A model generated the notes under the pieces. It ran no database searches, was not told where the DNA came from, and saw only the letters and a program-made list of their open reading frames with translations. From the NCBI GenBank assembly GCA_949592205.1, contig CATIUR010000004.1, positions 86,279,337 through 86,343,336 on the forward strand: 64,000 nt of DNA, given 5' to 3'. A program made the position numbers and the translations under genes. Origin of the DNA: Helichrysum umbraculigerum (taxonomy: Eukaryota; Streptophyta; Magnoliopsida; Asterales; Asteraceae). This document shows, piece by piece, positions 23,317 to 36,130 of this stretch; position 1 is the stretch's first letter, and every line of letters begins with the position of its first letter.

Positions 23317-23470
23317 CAGCCGCCGCCGGCCACCCACCAGCCGCCGCCGGCCACCTGTCCCCCACCTCGGTTTCCATTTTTGGCAACTTTTGGTACCTGG
23401 TGCGCCTACTTTTCGTGTTATACAGTACCCGGTCTGGCTACTTTTCGTGTTGTACAGTACCCGGTGCACC
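23317..23470 (+). promoter_or_regulatory. GC-rich repeat cluster in U3 of element A
   Basis: Two tandem units of about 22 bases built on gccgccgccggccaccc, then two units of about 32 bases containing cttttcgtgttgtacagt followed by acccggt. The cluster ends about 60 bases before the TATA box at 23531. In the other LTR (30766-30932) the same block has a different unit order (caccgccggccacctggtgg), so it is unstable. Confidence 0.7.
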
Positions 23471-23530
23471 CTTTTGGCTACCTTTTACTAACATGCACCT
23501 CTTGATGCTAATGTGAGCCCAAAGCTCTCC

Positions 23531-23538
23531 TATAAATA
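23531..23538 (+). promoter_or_regulatory. LTR TATA box, element A
   Basis: TATAAATA in the context ctcctataaatagaggg. The same box is at 31002-31009 in the other LTR, at 53092-53099 (minus) in the truncated LTR of this family, and at 54851-54858 (minus) in the related LTR of element C. Confidence 0.8.
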
Positions 23539-23612
23539 GAGGGCATGAGGCTTCATTTCAACTTGCACCATATGCACCTCCTTTTTTGCATATTTCTCGT
23601 TCTCTCTAGAAT

Positions 23613-23717
23613 TCTCTCTCTAGCACTACTCTTAGGAGTTAGAGGAGAATTGTTCTTATAGTTAGTTCATCTCTCTAGTTTCTCTCTCTAGCACTACTCT
23701 TAGGAGTTAGAGGAGAA
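23613..23717 (+). ncRNA. duplicated leader hairpin block
   Basis: A 37-base unit containing gcactactcttaggagtt, bordered by CT-rich and GA-rich arms that can pair, occurs twice (23613-23649, 23681-23717). It lies about 75 bases past the TATA box, inside the presumed transcribed leader. LTR2 has one copy (about 31084-31120). The LTRs at 50919 and 53134 have two each. A packaging or dimer-linkage role is speculation. Confidence 0.5.
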
Positions 23718-25709
23718 CTAAAGAGAAGATTATGAGAGAATCCTTTCTTAGTTATGTATTAGTTAATAGTAGCTAGCTTAGCAATGTAATGCTTTGAAAT
23801 ATTTGGAAGTAATATAAGCATCGTTTGGCTCGCAATAATTACGGGTAATATCTATCCTTTTCTTTTATTAATTAATTGTAATGTTCTTGTTTGTTGTTTG
23901 TGATTTATTAATATTGGAAATGTCTATTGCCGTGATATGCGAATAGTTGTTTATATGTTTGCCATGATTTAGATAATTATAATGGGATGATAATAAATAT
24001 TGTGAAGTAATATGACGGCCCCTATTCAACTGTTCTCGGATATAGTGCTGGAAATGCTTTATGCATAGTACAAACGTACGGAAGTCTGAGAACGACCGAA
24101 GGTAGTTATATTACGGACCAATACTTTAAATGTGCTAAATGAATTTCTGTTTATAGTTTAATTATAACATTATGAACGAATGACGGCATGTTTGGCCAAC
24201 CGCTTATGACCAGACTGCCCCAACTTATTCCGGTAGGGTAAAACCTGTTTATGTGACTATTTATTCAATAGACCATGCCATGATACGGACATCTCTGACG
24301 ACCGAGATTGGGGAATAGGATTCGAGGGTAGTCGTTGACCGATGTGTTCAGTACATTTGGGAGAACTTCCGGTGTATTGTCATTGTTTGTGTTTACTATC
24401 CAAGTGACGTATCTTCTATCTGATTGCGGACAACTCTACGTTAGTTAGTTGATAGGATCGTAAAAATAACTCATTCCAACATAGTCTAAATTTATAAAAA
24501 GAAACTTATATGAATTGGAATTATTATACTTTGTTATTGTTTAAATATATGATACCAGACCTAATTTATGGAGTACCCTTTCCAGTTATCCACGTGACTG
24601 CAACCTAGATATTAGGGAGTCATGAACCTTAATTGTGGTAAGTAGTTATCTGTGCCCATGACATGCAATAAGTAAGACACAGTGAAACCACTCATTGTAT
24701 ATATTAGGTTTACATTTCTGCACTGCTTTACATTTAGTTAGTTTAGAGTGTCACCCTCACTGTCAATTACTCTTGACCGCATGTTAGACGTAAGAACCCG
24801 TGGAACTACCCTGTAAAGTACACCGTCTATTACTGAAAGGCATGGTCCTCATATGAAACATGTTTTAAACAAACTGTGAATAATTTGGAGATGTATAACT
24901 GTTTGAAAAGGAGAGGTCTAGGTCATAAATCAAAGTAATTAGAGCTTAACAAAAGTATTAACAAGGTCTAGAAAGGAAAGTCCAAATGACTTAGATACAT
25001 CAATCCCCCTAGATCTTACATATTTGATTCTTTAAACATAACAAGTTAATAATTAGATACACTATTAGAAGAACGAGAGATAAGCTTAGGTGTTAAGAAC
25101 GGTCGGACCTATGAGATGATACGCTGCTTTATTCATGTACCTCGGTTAACCACCAAAATAGGTTGCTTATCTTTCAACTAGGTAAGTATTGGGAGTTTAG
25201 CGTATTGCTCCGATCAGAATCACGATAACCTAGTTCCTAGTGACATGCCAATGGGAAAATTAATTGGTAGGGTTCTAGAGTTTACACCAAAGTCTGTCAA
25301 TCTATTAATCTAAAAATGTCCCCATCATAAACACCATCCCGATATTATACTATCCCAAGTCATGGTAAACAACGTCTTCCTTATCCTTAGTTGTTCCTTA
25401 TATGATAGCAAGCTCATTTTTTTTTATTGCTTTAGTAGTTTAAATTAGATAAAAACCCAAACAAAACCAACTATCTGAACCCCATCTTGAAGACTTAATT
25501 ATCTAAACAAGCTCTGTTTCAAATTCGACCGTCTAGAGACGACCATGATCATCCTTACCACGTACTAGTATCAGGTACTTGTGCCTAGTACCAGTAGGTA
25601 GTTCAGAGGTTTAGGCCCCGAGCAAAATAAAATTTAAAACACCCTGATCGCACCCTCGGTCGTTACAACAACACCAACGACACCGACGGCTGAGGGCGCA
25701 TCAAGTTTT

Positions 25710-25727
25710 TGGCGCCGCTGCCGGGGA
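25710..25727 (+). other. primer-binding site, tRNA-Asp type
   Basis: TGGCGCCGCTGCCGGGGA six bases after the 5' LTR. This is the Athila-type PBS, matching the 3' end of aspartate tRNA with one apparent difference in the middle. Confidence 0.9.
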
Positions 25728-25910
25728 CGGTAGTACGATTTGGAGCCTGTTTAGATAAGTTAGTTTTTAAGAGATCCTTTTGACTGGGATTCACCATCCT
25801 TATCAGAAGTTACATTTTGCACGTAGTTTAGCGTAGTTAGGATTACCTTAGTATTAGTTTAGATTAAGTTCCCTTCTCACCCCCAACTTTAATTCTGAAA
25901 CCTTCTCCCT

Positions 25911-27296
25911 ATGCCACCTGTTATTGACCCTTGGGATTCGTTAAATCAATGGGAACGATTAGATCAAATGCAAAGTCTTGTTAATTCAATCGAAAATAGA
26001 TGTAGGATGTGCGGTAATACCCACTTAGATAGAGAATGCCAAAGCCAAAGTATGATGTTTTCGGATAACATAGGGTACTTAGATCCTCAAATACAATATC
26101 AATATGACCCTCATGCTACCCAACCACATCCATACCAACCTTTTTATCCCCAACCATTCGAAATCTACCCACACTCACCTCACCCTGTAAGTCTACCACA
26201 ACCCTACGAGAACCCTGACTCGAGAGATATGCCCTTAGCCTGTCCCAGCAGTAATGCTGCTTTCTCACCTCCTTCCGAATCACTTGAAGAAATGATTAGA
26301 GAACAAGAGGACATACTTAGAAGTCAAACTTATAATATGTCTAAATTCTCTACTGAACTACCAACACAAGCCCAAGAGAGTAGTGAGGAGAGTAGGAATC
26401 AAGCTGGAGCCAAATCTAGGATACAGAAAGTTGAGAGACGCACACACACCACATCTAGCACACCAGATACAGACTTACATTTTCATGAGTTCGGTTTCAA
26501 TATTCCTTCGACTCCCACACCAACCCAATCTTCTAAACCTACAATTTCACCTATTCCCGACCTATCAATGTCAAAGATCAACGGAGGGTTTGTTCTAGAA
26601 GAACTTTCCGAACCACTGCAACTCAAAACTTCCGGCCGGAGTGACGAGGATGACGAAGTAGACGAAGAGATCGAGATGGAAAGCCCGAATTTGTAGATTT
26701 GCATAGAAGACTCAACTTCACATGAACTAAAGGAATACATACCGACTCTGAGTAGTGCACTCATTCAAACTGATATGGTTGAACACGTCCCACAACCAGT
26801 CGTGGTTGACTGTATCCCAAAAATCCCTTTGATTGATTCACTTCCTGATCTAATTGACTTCTCTAGTACCTTAAAGGAAACAAACACCCAAGTATTCAAT
26901 GATAATGTTGCTACAAGATTGGAGACACTAATGGACATTGTCCCATCTCCATGCCCATAGTACAACATTATCATCCAACCAAAGGCTTTAGGAAGCAAGG
27001 TGGGTTTTGCATCAAGAGCACCCTACAAACCATCTCTCCATTACATAATGACATACACGTCATGGAGTGATGAGGACCTCTTCGACCAACCCGAACAACC
27101 CAAAACTCAAGAGGTAGAAAAAGTCGAGAGCTTTGTTTTACCTCAAATAAAACAAATCACTCACTTTACCATGCCTCTTCCACTGATTGAACATACCCTG
27201 ACCATAGGCCACTTTAATCCCCTAGGTATGTACCAATACTTCCGCTTGTATCTACTGATGGATGCAAGGGAGCCCCCTAGATTTCCCAAGAAATAG
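25911..27296 (+). pseudogene. gag-like ORF of element A (two in-frame TAGs)
   Basis: One frame of about 460 codons is interrupted by TAG at 26694-26696 and again at 26958-26960. Both downstream parts stay in frame. It opens MPPVIDPWDSLNQWERLDQM and soon has a zinc knuckle C-x2-C-x3-H-x4-C (CRMCGNTHLDREC), the short-spaced type seen in Athila/Tat gag. A Pro/Tyr/Gln-rich region follows, then a Ser/Glu-rich one. There is no capsid-type upstream domain, so it represents the nucleocapsid half of gag. It lies about 180 bases after the PBS. The ATG at 25911 is the first good start. Confidence 0.7.
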
Positions 27297-27337
27297 GTTT
27301 GGAGTCAAGCTAGTGACTCGAACAAAAACAAACGCTC

Positions 27338-27355
27338 CTCGGGAGGCAACCCGTG
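27338..27355 (+). ncRNA. conserved hairpin motif, copy 2 (covarying)
   Basis: CTCGGGAGGCAACCCGTG, 41 bases after the gag-like stop. The loop AGGCAA and the GGG/CCC core match the copies at 20100 and 61277. The fourth pair is C-G here and T-A there, a compensatory change. One outer pair is lost. Confidence 0.55.
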
Positions 27356-30209
27356 TCTAACATAGGATTATCAGTAGTAGTTAAAGTAGTTTAAGTAGTG
27401 AACTAACCCCCCATAAGTAGAAATGAAACCCTAAAATGAATGTTCCAAGTTTTCTATCTTTATGAACAAAAATGGATGGTTTGCAAAATTACTTAGGTTA
27501 AAAGTCAAATTTTTTTCAAACCTTAATACTTCCTACTCCCAGTCGTTTGGAATTTATTGCAACATCTATTTTTCACCATTTTCTAAAGTTCTTGTTATCC
27601 CTTTCACTCACAAAAATGGAAACCTACTAGGAGTTAGGAGCCTTAGTCATTCTAAACACCCACTGACATGTTTCGAGCATTTGAGGTACTTACATATATT
27701 ATTGTGAACATACATGAGATACTAATGCTTAACCTGATAACATGATTTGTATGTCAATATGTGTATTATGCTCGAACTCGTAAAAATATGTGCTTTGGAT
27801 ATCTTTATACTTGGCTACCTGATTCAACTGATAATACTGGCATTCCCATGTCTGCTATTTGTGCTGCGGTGAAATTATAGGCAACTAACACTTTTTGGTG
27901 TAAGATTAAAATCAAAGTCATACACTGGTTTGTTTCATCTACAAAGCACTCACTTTGATAGGTTCTTCGTAAACCAGTGAATTTATGATTTGGAGGATAA
28001 TCACTTGTTTGTTAGATCATGTTTATTTGATCTACTTGTAACAGACAGGGACTGACGCCTATGGATAAAGAATCTTTAAAGATAATGGAAAGACGACAAG
28101 AGGAGCTTACAGTTCATTGAGCATGAGAATCTTTGGAGTATTGCTTTGCAGGGGACAAGTGATGACACTTCTAAATATGAAGATGATTTCTAGTTGTCTA
28201 AGACTGGTGCATCAAGTTGACCAACTCAATACTTATCATATGTGCCCACAAATTCCAAGTCCTATAGCTAAACCTTGCCACATAATGGAACCCTAAACAT
28301 TCACCCATCCATCCACCCCTTCACATATACAATCATCACCCTCAGGGACTATTCATACAAAGGAATAGATACAGGGACAATTTGGAAACTGAAGATCTCA
28401 GTCAATAAAAGAACAACATCATATTCATTACATCAATAGTCGACAAAAGATCTCGGGTCATAAAGATTCATGGTCATTGGATTCAACACTTTCAGATCAT
28501 TAGGAGCAGTTGAGTTACAGCAGCGGCTCTTGAAGATTAGGATCTTTGTCCATTAACCTCTATCCAACATTCGGTGTTTATTGATTAATTATGCTTATGT
28601 CCGGAGGGCGACATCACTTCATTTTCTGCAATCTATCCTTTAGTTCTTAGTTATTTTTTGAGGAAACTGGTTGAGATATTGAAGAAAGGTTATACTGTTG
28701 GAGCTCGAGTTCAATACATGAAGGCTGATGCCGACCAAGTTCAAAAAACATTGGAGCTGACACAGTCAACCACTCAGATCCTCAGCTCACAGTCATAGGG
28801 GAGTTCTGCGTTCCTTTCTCTAGTTTATCTATCTGTTTTTGCAAGATTATATCGACCTATATCCCATTCCAAACACTAAGTGTGGGATCCTTAGAAACCA
28901 CAAAATACTAAGAGGTATTTTCCATAATTAGTAGAAATTCTAAGTGTGGGATACTTCAACAAGAGGTGTTCAATGCATAAATTCGAACATTAGGGACAAT
29001 GTTCCTCTAAGTGTGGGATATACGGTCTGCAACCGCAAGTTTAACCTCTTGTCCGTAAAATAAACAATATTTTCATTAAAAAGGCTAAAAATGGATAAAT
29101 TTTCAAAATTTTCGGTTTCAAAAACATCGTTCTTTAGAAATCCTATCTTTCAGAACTATGAATTATAGCAAGAAACGAGTTTTAACAAAGAAACAAAATT
29201 GTTTACTTAGAATAAGATACGGATGAAAAGGGCAACACATGGCTAGGCACACAGACTAAAACATTCGATTCGTGAGGTTTGAGCCCATAATTAGCATTCA
29301 TCTTTAAAATGCTTCACTTTTCGTTTCATGTGTGCGCCGATGTATGCATTTGAATTAGAACTTGCTCTTGTAATGCATTTCGAGATCACATCGATGAGTG
29401 CCACACGTGGCATAGGTACAACCTATCTTGATAGCTCTAAGGAATCCAAAACACCTTTCCACCATCAAACATCCACCCACTCAGCACCCACTCTTTACAC
29501 CCAATAAAGATCTCCAGTCATTTATCCCGAACCTACAGAATTCTCATCAACCCACAAATCTTCGGAGACACTCCCAAATTCCTAAGACCTTTGCAAGAAA
29601 AGCCATCATAACCCAAAATCATTAGAAACCTTCCAGGCCACGAAGTACATTATTAAGATCGGCAGAGTAGAAGAAAAGAAATCGAAAGAATCACGCCGAC
29701 ACAATCATGAAAAGGGCCAAGAAAAAGGAAGAATCCAAAAAAAAAAAAAAAAAAAGGGCTATGTAGTCCTTTCAAAAAGCTAAGGAATTTCAAAGAAAAG
29801 CTTCAAGAAAATACAAGGAAAACCATCACACCCCTCACCACTTACCTTCTTCAAACCAAAAAACCCGATTCCTTCCAAGATGTCTCGAAAGGTTAGTATC
29901 GTCTTCATCGAAAGTGATGGAGATTTGATTCTCGATCAAGCCTATGACGAGAATGCTGCATGACTGGCTATCCGAGTGATTGACACTAGTAAGTAGGAAA
30001 CCCTAAACACTTGAGTGATTTGAGTGACCCACTTGTGAGGATTGCCTAGTCATGATCACCTTATAAGTTTCCCGAAGAAGGTATCAAGTTCTATAAACCC
30101 TTAGTTTCCAGTAAAAAACTCTTTCATAACCATAATTTTATATTTTCTGAAAATAGTATTTCAAGCAAATGATGCAATTAGAATCCTTCCAGAAGTTTTT
30201 ATGAATGAG
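27356..30209 (+). other. non-coding internal region of element A
   Basis: It holds degenerate sequence with no frame I can defend. Three PPT-like motifs (ctaagtgtgggat) occur at 28876, 28940 and 29007, with the block gaacattagggacaatgttc between them. A poly-A run lies near 29737-29755. A 3' section (about 29880-30110) is also found, inverted, in element C (about 55750-55960). Confidence 0.6.
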
Positions 30210-30229
30210 TTTGCTTGAGGACAAGCAAA
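30210..30229 (+). ncRNA. hairpin before the PPT, element A
   Basis: TTTGCTTG-AGGA-CAAGCAAA forms an 8-bp perfect stem with loop AGGA, directly upstream of the polypurine tract. Equivalent hairpins with compensatory changes are at 46126-46143 and 55579-55596. Confidence 0.6.
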
Positions 30230-30232
30230 GTT

Positions 30233-30248
30233 CTAAGTGTGAGATACT
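30233..30248 (+). other. polypurine tract of element A
   Basis: The sequence ctaagtgtgagatact abuts the 3' LTR start TGATATC. Athila-group elements use an AAGTGTGGG-type tract here. This copy has G-to-A at one position relative to the internal PPT-like copies. Confidence 0.75.
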
Positions 30249-33107
30249 TGATATCGCGTAAAAAGTCATGTTTTTACTACCGATATCTCTCTCATTCTGT
30301 AAATATTCTTGGCATTTTAATTCAAATATAGTACAAATCAATAACATTATGCCAACATGGTCAAAACAAGGTTGCACGATAAAAATCAAGCAAAACGGAT
30401 GAGAAACGAAGATTCCACACACGTTTGAAGATTCAAGGCATCAAAACAAGATTTCAAGACTAAAGTGTCCTTCACCAACATCCATTCTATCTAAGATGTT
30501 CGGTTTCTAAATACAAAACCAACAGAAGAAGAATCAACTAAAACGGATAAAGAATGAAGATTCTACGCCATCCGGAAGATCCAAATGATTCGTATGCAAT
30601 ATCTGGAGCTAGGAACCTCATCTCATGTCCTATCTTATGTCAAAATATTCGTTTTTGAATTACAAATCCAACAGAAAAAGAATCGACGCAAACGGACGCA
30701 TAACAAAGAAAATACGCATGAATCAAGAAACGAAGCAAAAGACAGCGAAACGGGGCGGGTACAGGCCAGCCGCAGCCGGCCACCCACCAGGCACCGCCGG
30801 CCACCTGGTGGGCACCGCCGGCAACCTGTCCCCTGCCTCGGTTTCCGTTTTTGGCAACTTTTGGTACCTGGTGCGCCTACTTTTCGTGTTGTACAGTACC
30901 CGGTGCACCTACTTTTCGTGTTGTACAGTACCCGATGCACCCTTTTGGCTACCTTTTACTAACATGCACCTCTTGATGCTAATGTGAGCCCAAAGCTCTC
31001 CTATAAATAGAGGGCATGAGGCTTCATTTCAACTTGCACCATATGCAACTCCTTTTTTGCATATTTGTCTTTCTCTCTAGAATTCTCTCTCTAGCACTAC
31101 TCTTACGAGTTAGAGGAGAACTAGAGAGAAGATTAGGAGAGAATCCTTTCTTAGTTATGTATTAGTTAATAGTAGCTAGCTTAGCAATGTAACGCTTTGG
31201 AATATTTGGAAGTAATATAAGCATCGTTTGGCTCGCAATAATTACGGGTAGTATCTATCCTTTTCTTTTATTAATTAATTGTAATGTTCTTGTTTGTTGT
31301 TTGTGATTTATTAATATTGGAAATGTCTATTGCCGTGATATGTGAATAGTTGTTTATATGTTTGCCATGATTTAGATAATTATAATGGGATGATAATAAA
31401 TATTGTGAAGTAATATGACGGCCCCTATTCAACTGTTCTCGGATATAGTGCTGGAAACGCTTTATACATAGTACAAACGTACGGATGTCTGAGAACGACC
31501 GAAGGTAGTTATATTACGGACCAATACTTTAAATGTGCTAAATGAATTTCTGTTTATAGTTTAATTATAATATTATGAACGAATGATGGCATGTTTGGCC
31601 AACCGCTTATGACCAGACTGCCCCAACTTATTCCGGTAGGGTAAAACCTGTTTATGTGACTATTTATTCAATAGACCATGCCATGATATGGACATCTCTG
31701 ACGACCGAGATTGGGGAATAGGATTCGAGGGTAGTCTTTGGTCGATGTGTTCAGTACATTTGGGAGAACTTCCGGTGTATTGTCATTGTTTGTGTTTACT
31801 ATCCAAGTGACGTATCTTCTATCTGATTGCGGACAACTCTACGTTAGTTAGTTGATAGGATCGTAAAAATAACTCATTCCAACATAGTCTAAATTTATAA
31901 AAAGAAACTTATATGAATTGGAATTATTATACTTTGTTATTGTTTAAATATATGATACCAGACCTAATTTATGGAGTACCCTTTCCAGTTATCCACGTGA
32001 CTGCAACCTAGATATTAGGGAGTCATGAACCTTAATTGTGGTAAGTAGTTATCTGTGCCCATGACATGCAATAAGTAAGACGCAGTGAAACCACTCGTTG
32101 TATATATTAGGTTTACATTTCTGCACTGCTTTACATTTAGTTAGTTTAGAGTGTCACCCTCACTGTCAATTACTCTTGACCGCATGTTAGACGTAAGAAC
32201 CCGTGGAACTACCCTGTAAAGTACACCGTCTATTACTGAAAGGCATGGTCCTCATATGAAACATGTTTTAAACAAACTGTGAATAATTTGGAGATGTATA
32301 ACTGTTTAAAAAGGAGAGGTCTAGGTCATAAATCAAAGTAATTAGAGCTTAACAAAAGTATTAACAAGGTCTAGAAAGGAAAGTCCAAATGACTTAGATA
32401 CATCAATCCCCCTAGATCTTACATATTTGATTCTTTAAACATAACAAGTTAATAATTAGATACACTATTAGAAGAACGAGAGATAAGCTTAGGTGTTAAG
32501 AACGGTCGGACCTATGAGATGATACGCTGCTTTATACATGTACCTCGGTTAACCACCAAAATAGGTTGCTTATCTTTCAACTAGGTAAGTATTGTGAGTT
32601 TAGTGTATTGCTCCGATCAGAATCACGATAACCTAGTTCCTAGTGACATGCCAATGGGAAAATTAATTGGTAGGGTTCTAGAGTTTACACCAAAGTCTGT
32701 CAATCTATTAATCTGAAAATGTCCCCATCATAAACACCATCCCGATATTATACTATCCCAAGTCATGGTAAACCACGTCTTCCTTATCCTTAGTTGTTCC
32801 TTATATGCTAGCTAGCTTATTTTAGTTTTATTTCTTTAGTAATTTAAATAAGATAAAAACCCAAACAAAACCAACTATCTGAACCCCATCTTGAAGACTT
32901 AATTATCCAAACAAGCTCTGTTTCAAATTCGACCGTCTGGAGACGACCCTGATCATCGTTACCACGTACTAGTATCAGGTACTTGTGCCTAGTACCAGTA
33001 GGTAGTTCGGAGGTTTAGGCCCCGAGCAAAATAAATTTTAAAACACCCTGATCGCACCCTCGGTCGTTACAACAACACCAACGACACCGACGGCTGAGGG
33101 CGCATCA
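30249..33107 (+). repeat. 3' LTR of element A
   Basis: 2859 bp, near-identical to 22799-25703. The main differences are a single leader hairpin unit and a rearranged GC-rich repeat block. TATA box at 31002-31009. Open frames at 30585-30987 on either strand are translations of repeats. Confidence 0.93.
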
Positions 33108-33112
33108 AGGAC

Positions 33113-35621
33113 CTTGTTGTACATTGCACACAAACATCACAAAATACAACCTATACTATTATGACCATCCATATGCCATAACCTATGACCTTTCAAAAAA
33201 ACCTGTGCATTGTATTACAAAAGACCAAACCTGTAGTTGACTTTCAACAGTGAAACTATACATAAAAAAATATCAAAATCTTCTATTATGTATTCAATCT
33301 TACTTGCACACTTAAGTATGTCACCAAGCCCATTCTCTGCAGTCCATGACTTTTGCTATTTTTGGTTTCCATTTGCCCAGCAACATTCGCATTCCATTCA
33401 TGCAACAAACTATGCCCATTTTGACTTATAAACTCAAACTGCACAAATCCACTTTCCTTGCTAAATTTCTAAAAGCCCATTCCTTATGTCTATATATCAT
33501 GGTCTGCTATATCAATACTTCTATCGGCTTTCAGAGTTCGGATCAAAATCATTTCCATCAAATATATCACTTTATTCCATTTGATAATTTGAAGTCAAAC
33601 AGCTAATGTTATATAGGTCCTAATGCTACATAGGTCTTAACTTTACTATTAAAATCAATTAAATCGATAACACATAAAAGTACCTGATGCAGATAACCAT
33701 ATTGATAATAATAGCACCAAGACTTGCTTCAACATTAGCCAAGTCTTCACCACATTTGACCTGCAACAACCCATCATAAATTAAACTAAATCAAACAACA
33801 CATAAAATTGTAGATAGATACGCATCAAATATTAATATGGATTGCATGAGTTACAAATAAATCTTTTGAATAAAGACTTGCAAGGGAAAGAGTTTTTCAC
33901 CTCATCTGTGATCAGTTTATCTATTTCCTTATTCAGTTTATCTACTTCAAGTTCTTTGTACTAAGTGAACCAATAGAAGTTCTTTGTACTATTGACAATA
34001 GATTCACCTACTAAAGGGGAATACCATAATACATTGTTTACTTCAAGAACACAACAAAAGCTGTGAAATTTGGTATCAACCTTGATAAAGGAATTACAAC
34101 TCTTTGACATATGTATAAATAGCTACAAATCTCAAATTTGCAAACAAAAGTAGTTCCTCATGTTCAAAGAAAGACGACAGATACCGAAATATGAGTAAAT
34201 GCATTTGCAAACTTTTAAACCATTGCCTTTCAACATATTCGCTGTTTAAACAACCAAAATCAATTTTTACAAAATTTTAAACTCTGTTTGATTTAGACGT
34301 TTTATCAAACATATGGTGTGCATCATGTTGGTGTTCAATAAATAAATAAAAACAGCACCTTTTCTCAACCTCACTCATCAAAGCTAAATTCATCAAAATT
34401 GTGAAGCACAAAGAACAACTTTTGAAGGAAAAAATTAAAGCATGAAGTTAACTACAAATTAGCATAAACATGAATATAAATCAGACCTAATGTACACGTA
34501 AACACAATAGGAGAAAAAAAAGATAAAACTCAAAAGAAAAAAAAATACCAGCTGTCCACTAGTTCTCAATCCACATTAGGATCGACCATGTAATTCATTT
34601 CGGGGCTTCAGCTAGAAACCTTCAAATAAAAACTAAGACAAAAATTAAGATTAGAACAGAGAGAGATAGATTGGAATATTCTTAAGTAGCAGCCATCACA
34701 TGGATCGATCAAGCAATTAAGCACAAAAAACAACTAACTTTTACTTAATTTGAAGGGTTGCATACTCAACGGAATCTCCATATATCAGACCGTTAATATC
34801 ATCGTCATCTTCATCCTTTTCAGGATTCATCATCATCTTCGTTGATCAAAACGAATCACCTTATTATCCGAAGCCAGCGCTACATTGATACGGAGAAGAA
34901 ATAAAAACCGATTTATACAAAGAATCGAAGAACTGCTCCATATATAACTTGTGATATATCAATTGAACAAAGATAAATCTGTAATCCTTTACTCAAAAAG
35001 GAAGACGAGTTTTGAGATATACATGATGAAGAGTGATTAATTTTGAGAGACTCAGGAAAAACATGGAGGAACGATGGAGATGGAGATAGAGGATATAATA
35101 AGAGGTGAATTTTAAAGGGAGAATAGAGATAGAGATACGAAAAATGTGAATTCTTTGATTGTAGAGATGCCAGTAGAAAGAGGGGGTCTGCAAAACATTT
35201 TCTAAAAGCATAAAATCACCTTTCATCATATCTTTGAAAAAGCATAATTAAGTGTAACAATAAAGAAGCTAGCTTCATGCAGAGCACATAGGAAATAGCA
35301 AAAAGAATAAATGCAAAGGAAAAAAAAAAACAACAACCTCTATTACATATTATTGGCTTGTAAATCTGACCAAATCTATCTATTGCGTATGGCATTGTTT
35401 TTTTGGAAGTCGTATATAAATGGCAGGCATGCATTTTATCCGAGGAATGTATTTATTATGAGTAAAAAACTTTTGTATGCATTTTTTTATTTTTCTAATT
35501 TAATGAAGAGTGACATCGGCGATTTCATGGTAGGAAGACACGTAAGAAAGGCATTAGCTTGAGAGTGTGACAAGTCAGCGAAAATGATGTCATCTTTATT
35601 GACCTTTTGTATATAAGATAG
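33113..35621 (-). other. right arm of the Helitron-like element
   Basis: No intact gene. On the minus strand 33770-33690 reads like an exon after TTGCAG (VKCGEDLANVEASLGAIII), possibly captured host sequence, but I cannot name the source. Frames at 34993-35434 have no recognisable features. Confidence 0.4.
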
Positions 35622-35659
35622 ATACCTTCATAATACTAATAATATAAATAGTTAATTTT

Positions 35660-35720
35660 TTTCTCGGGTATTACAACTCTGTCCCACTTATAAAAATTTC
35701 GTCCTCGAAATTAAATTCAA
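35660..35720 (-). repeat. degenerate chromovirus 3' LTR/PPT junction
   Basis: Plus-strand gggtattacaactctgtccc followed by aatttcgtcctcgaaatt parallels the LTR/PPT junctions at 13031-13075 and 44355-44400 (ttaca, then pyrimidines, then gatttcgtccccgaaatc). It is a short relic only. Confidence 0.5.
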
Positions 35721-35923
35721 TATAATATTGACAGTATTTTATCCCTTTCATAAAATTTAGGGTATTACAGATTAAGTTATCTAAGTATCCCAACAAGTGA
35801 GCACGTCTTATGACATTTCGTCTAAAGAAAATTCGCACGTCAAGGAAATCAAAGAGGAACTTGAAGATACATCTTGTCTTTACTAAGCAGATCAATGAGC
35901 TTGATACTTGACTAAGGGGGAAT

Positions 35924-36130
35924 CTAAAGACACCCCCTGAAGTCTGGATCTACCCCCTGGCCCACCATTTCGGTATACTTTTATTTAAATTTGATCCAGT
36001 TCAGTACAGAATCAGTTTCAGTTTTAGATTAAACAGAAGGCTGAGATGGGGTATACCTAAAAAATAAAATAAAAAAGGATGGACCAGGGGGTAGGAGCAG
36101 GAAAAAAGGGTGGGCCAGGGGTAGCTTTAA
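35924..36130. mobile_element. MITE-like element with TIRs of about 45 bp
   Basis: The left end (taaagacaccccctg, then ggatctaccccctggccca) matches the inverted right end (taaagctacccctgg, then tcctaccccctggtccatc). About 207 bp, non-coding. The TSD is uncertain. Confidence 0.65.

Larger units (their letters stand above)
22799..25703 (+). repeat. 5' LTR of element A
   Basis: A 2905-bp LTR with TATAAATA at 23531-23538. Upstream are GC-rich repeats (23317-23470) and downstream a duplicated leader block (23613-23717). Open frames in it (such as 23268-23516) are translations of the GC-rich repeats and are not genes. Confidence 0.93.
22799..33107 (+). mobile_element. non-autonomous Athila-like LTR element A
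   Basis: A 10.3-kb element with LTRs 22799-25703 and 30249-33107, which start TGATATC and end GCATCA. A perfect 5-bp TSD AGGAC lies at 22794-22798 and 33108-33112. An Asp-type PBS and an Athila-style PPT are present. The 4.5-kb internal region has one gag-like frame and no protease, RT, RNase H or integrase, so it needs a helper. It is inserted inside a Helitron-like element. Confidence 0.93.
22630..35622 (-). mobile_element. Helitron-like element, interrupted
   Basis: The minus-strand 3' end is at 22630: hairpin ACCCGTGTAATCACGGGT, a few bases, then CTAG followed by T. The best 5' end is at 35622, reading A|TCTATCTTATATAC on the minus strand. Without the retroelement at 22799-33107 it is about 2.7 kb, and both ends meet at an A|T host dinucleotide as expected. 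No Rep/helicase is present, so it would be non-autonomous. The 5' limit is the weaker call. Confidence 0.6.

Noticed and set aside
23088..23516. Overlapping Gly/Pro/Ala-rich frames on both strands (also 30585-30987)
   Set aside because: They are translations of the GC-rich U3 repeats in the element A LTRs, open in several frames at once, which is typical of repeats rather than genes.
34993..35434. Two overlapping minus-strand frames in the right arm of the Helitron-like element
   Set aside because: Hydrophobic, low-complexity, no start context or domain. Likely chance frames.
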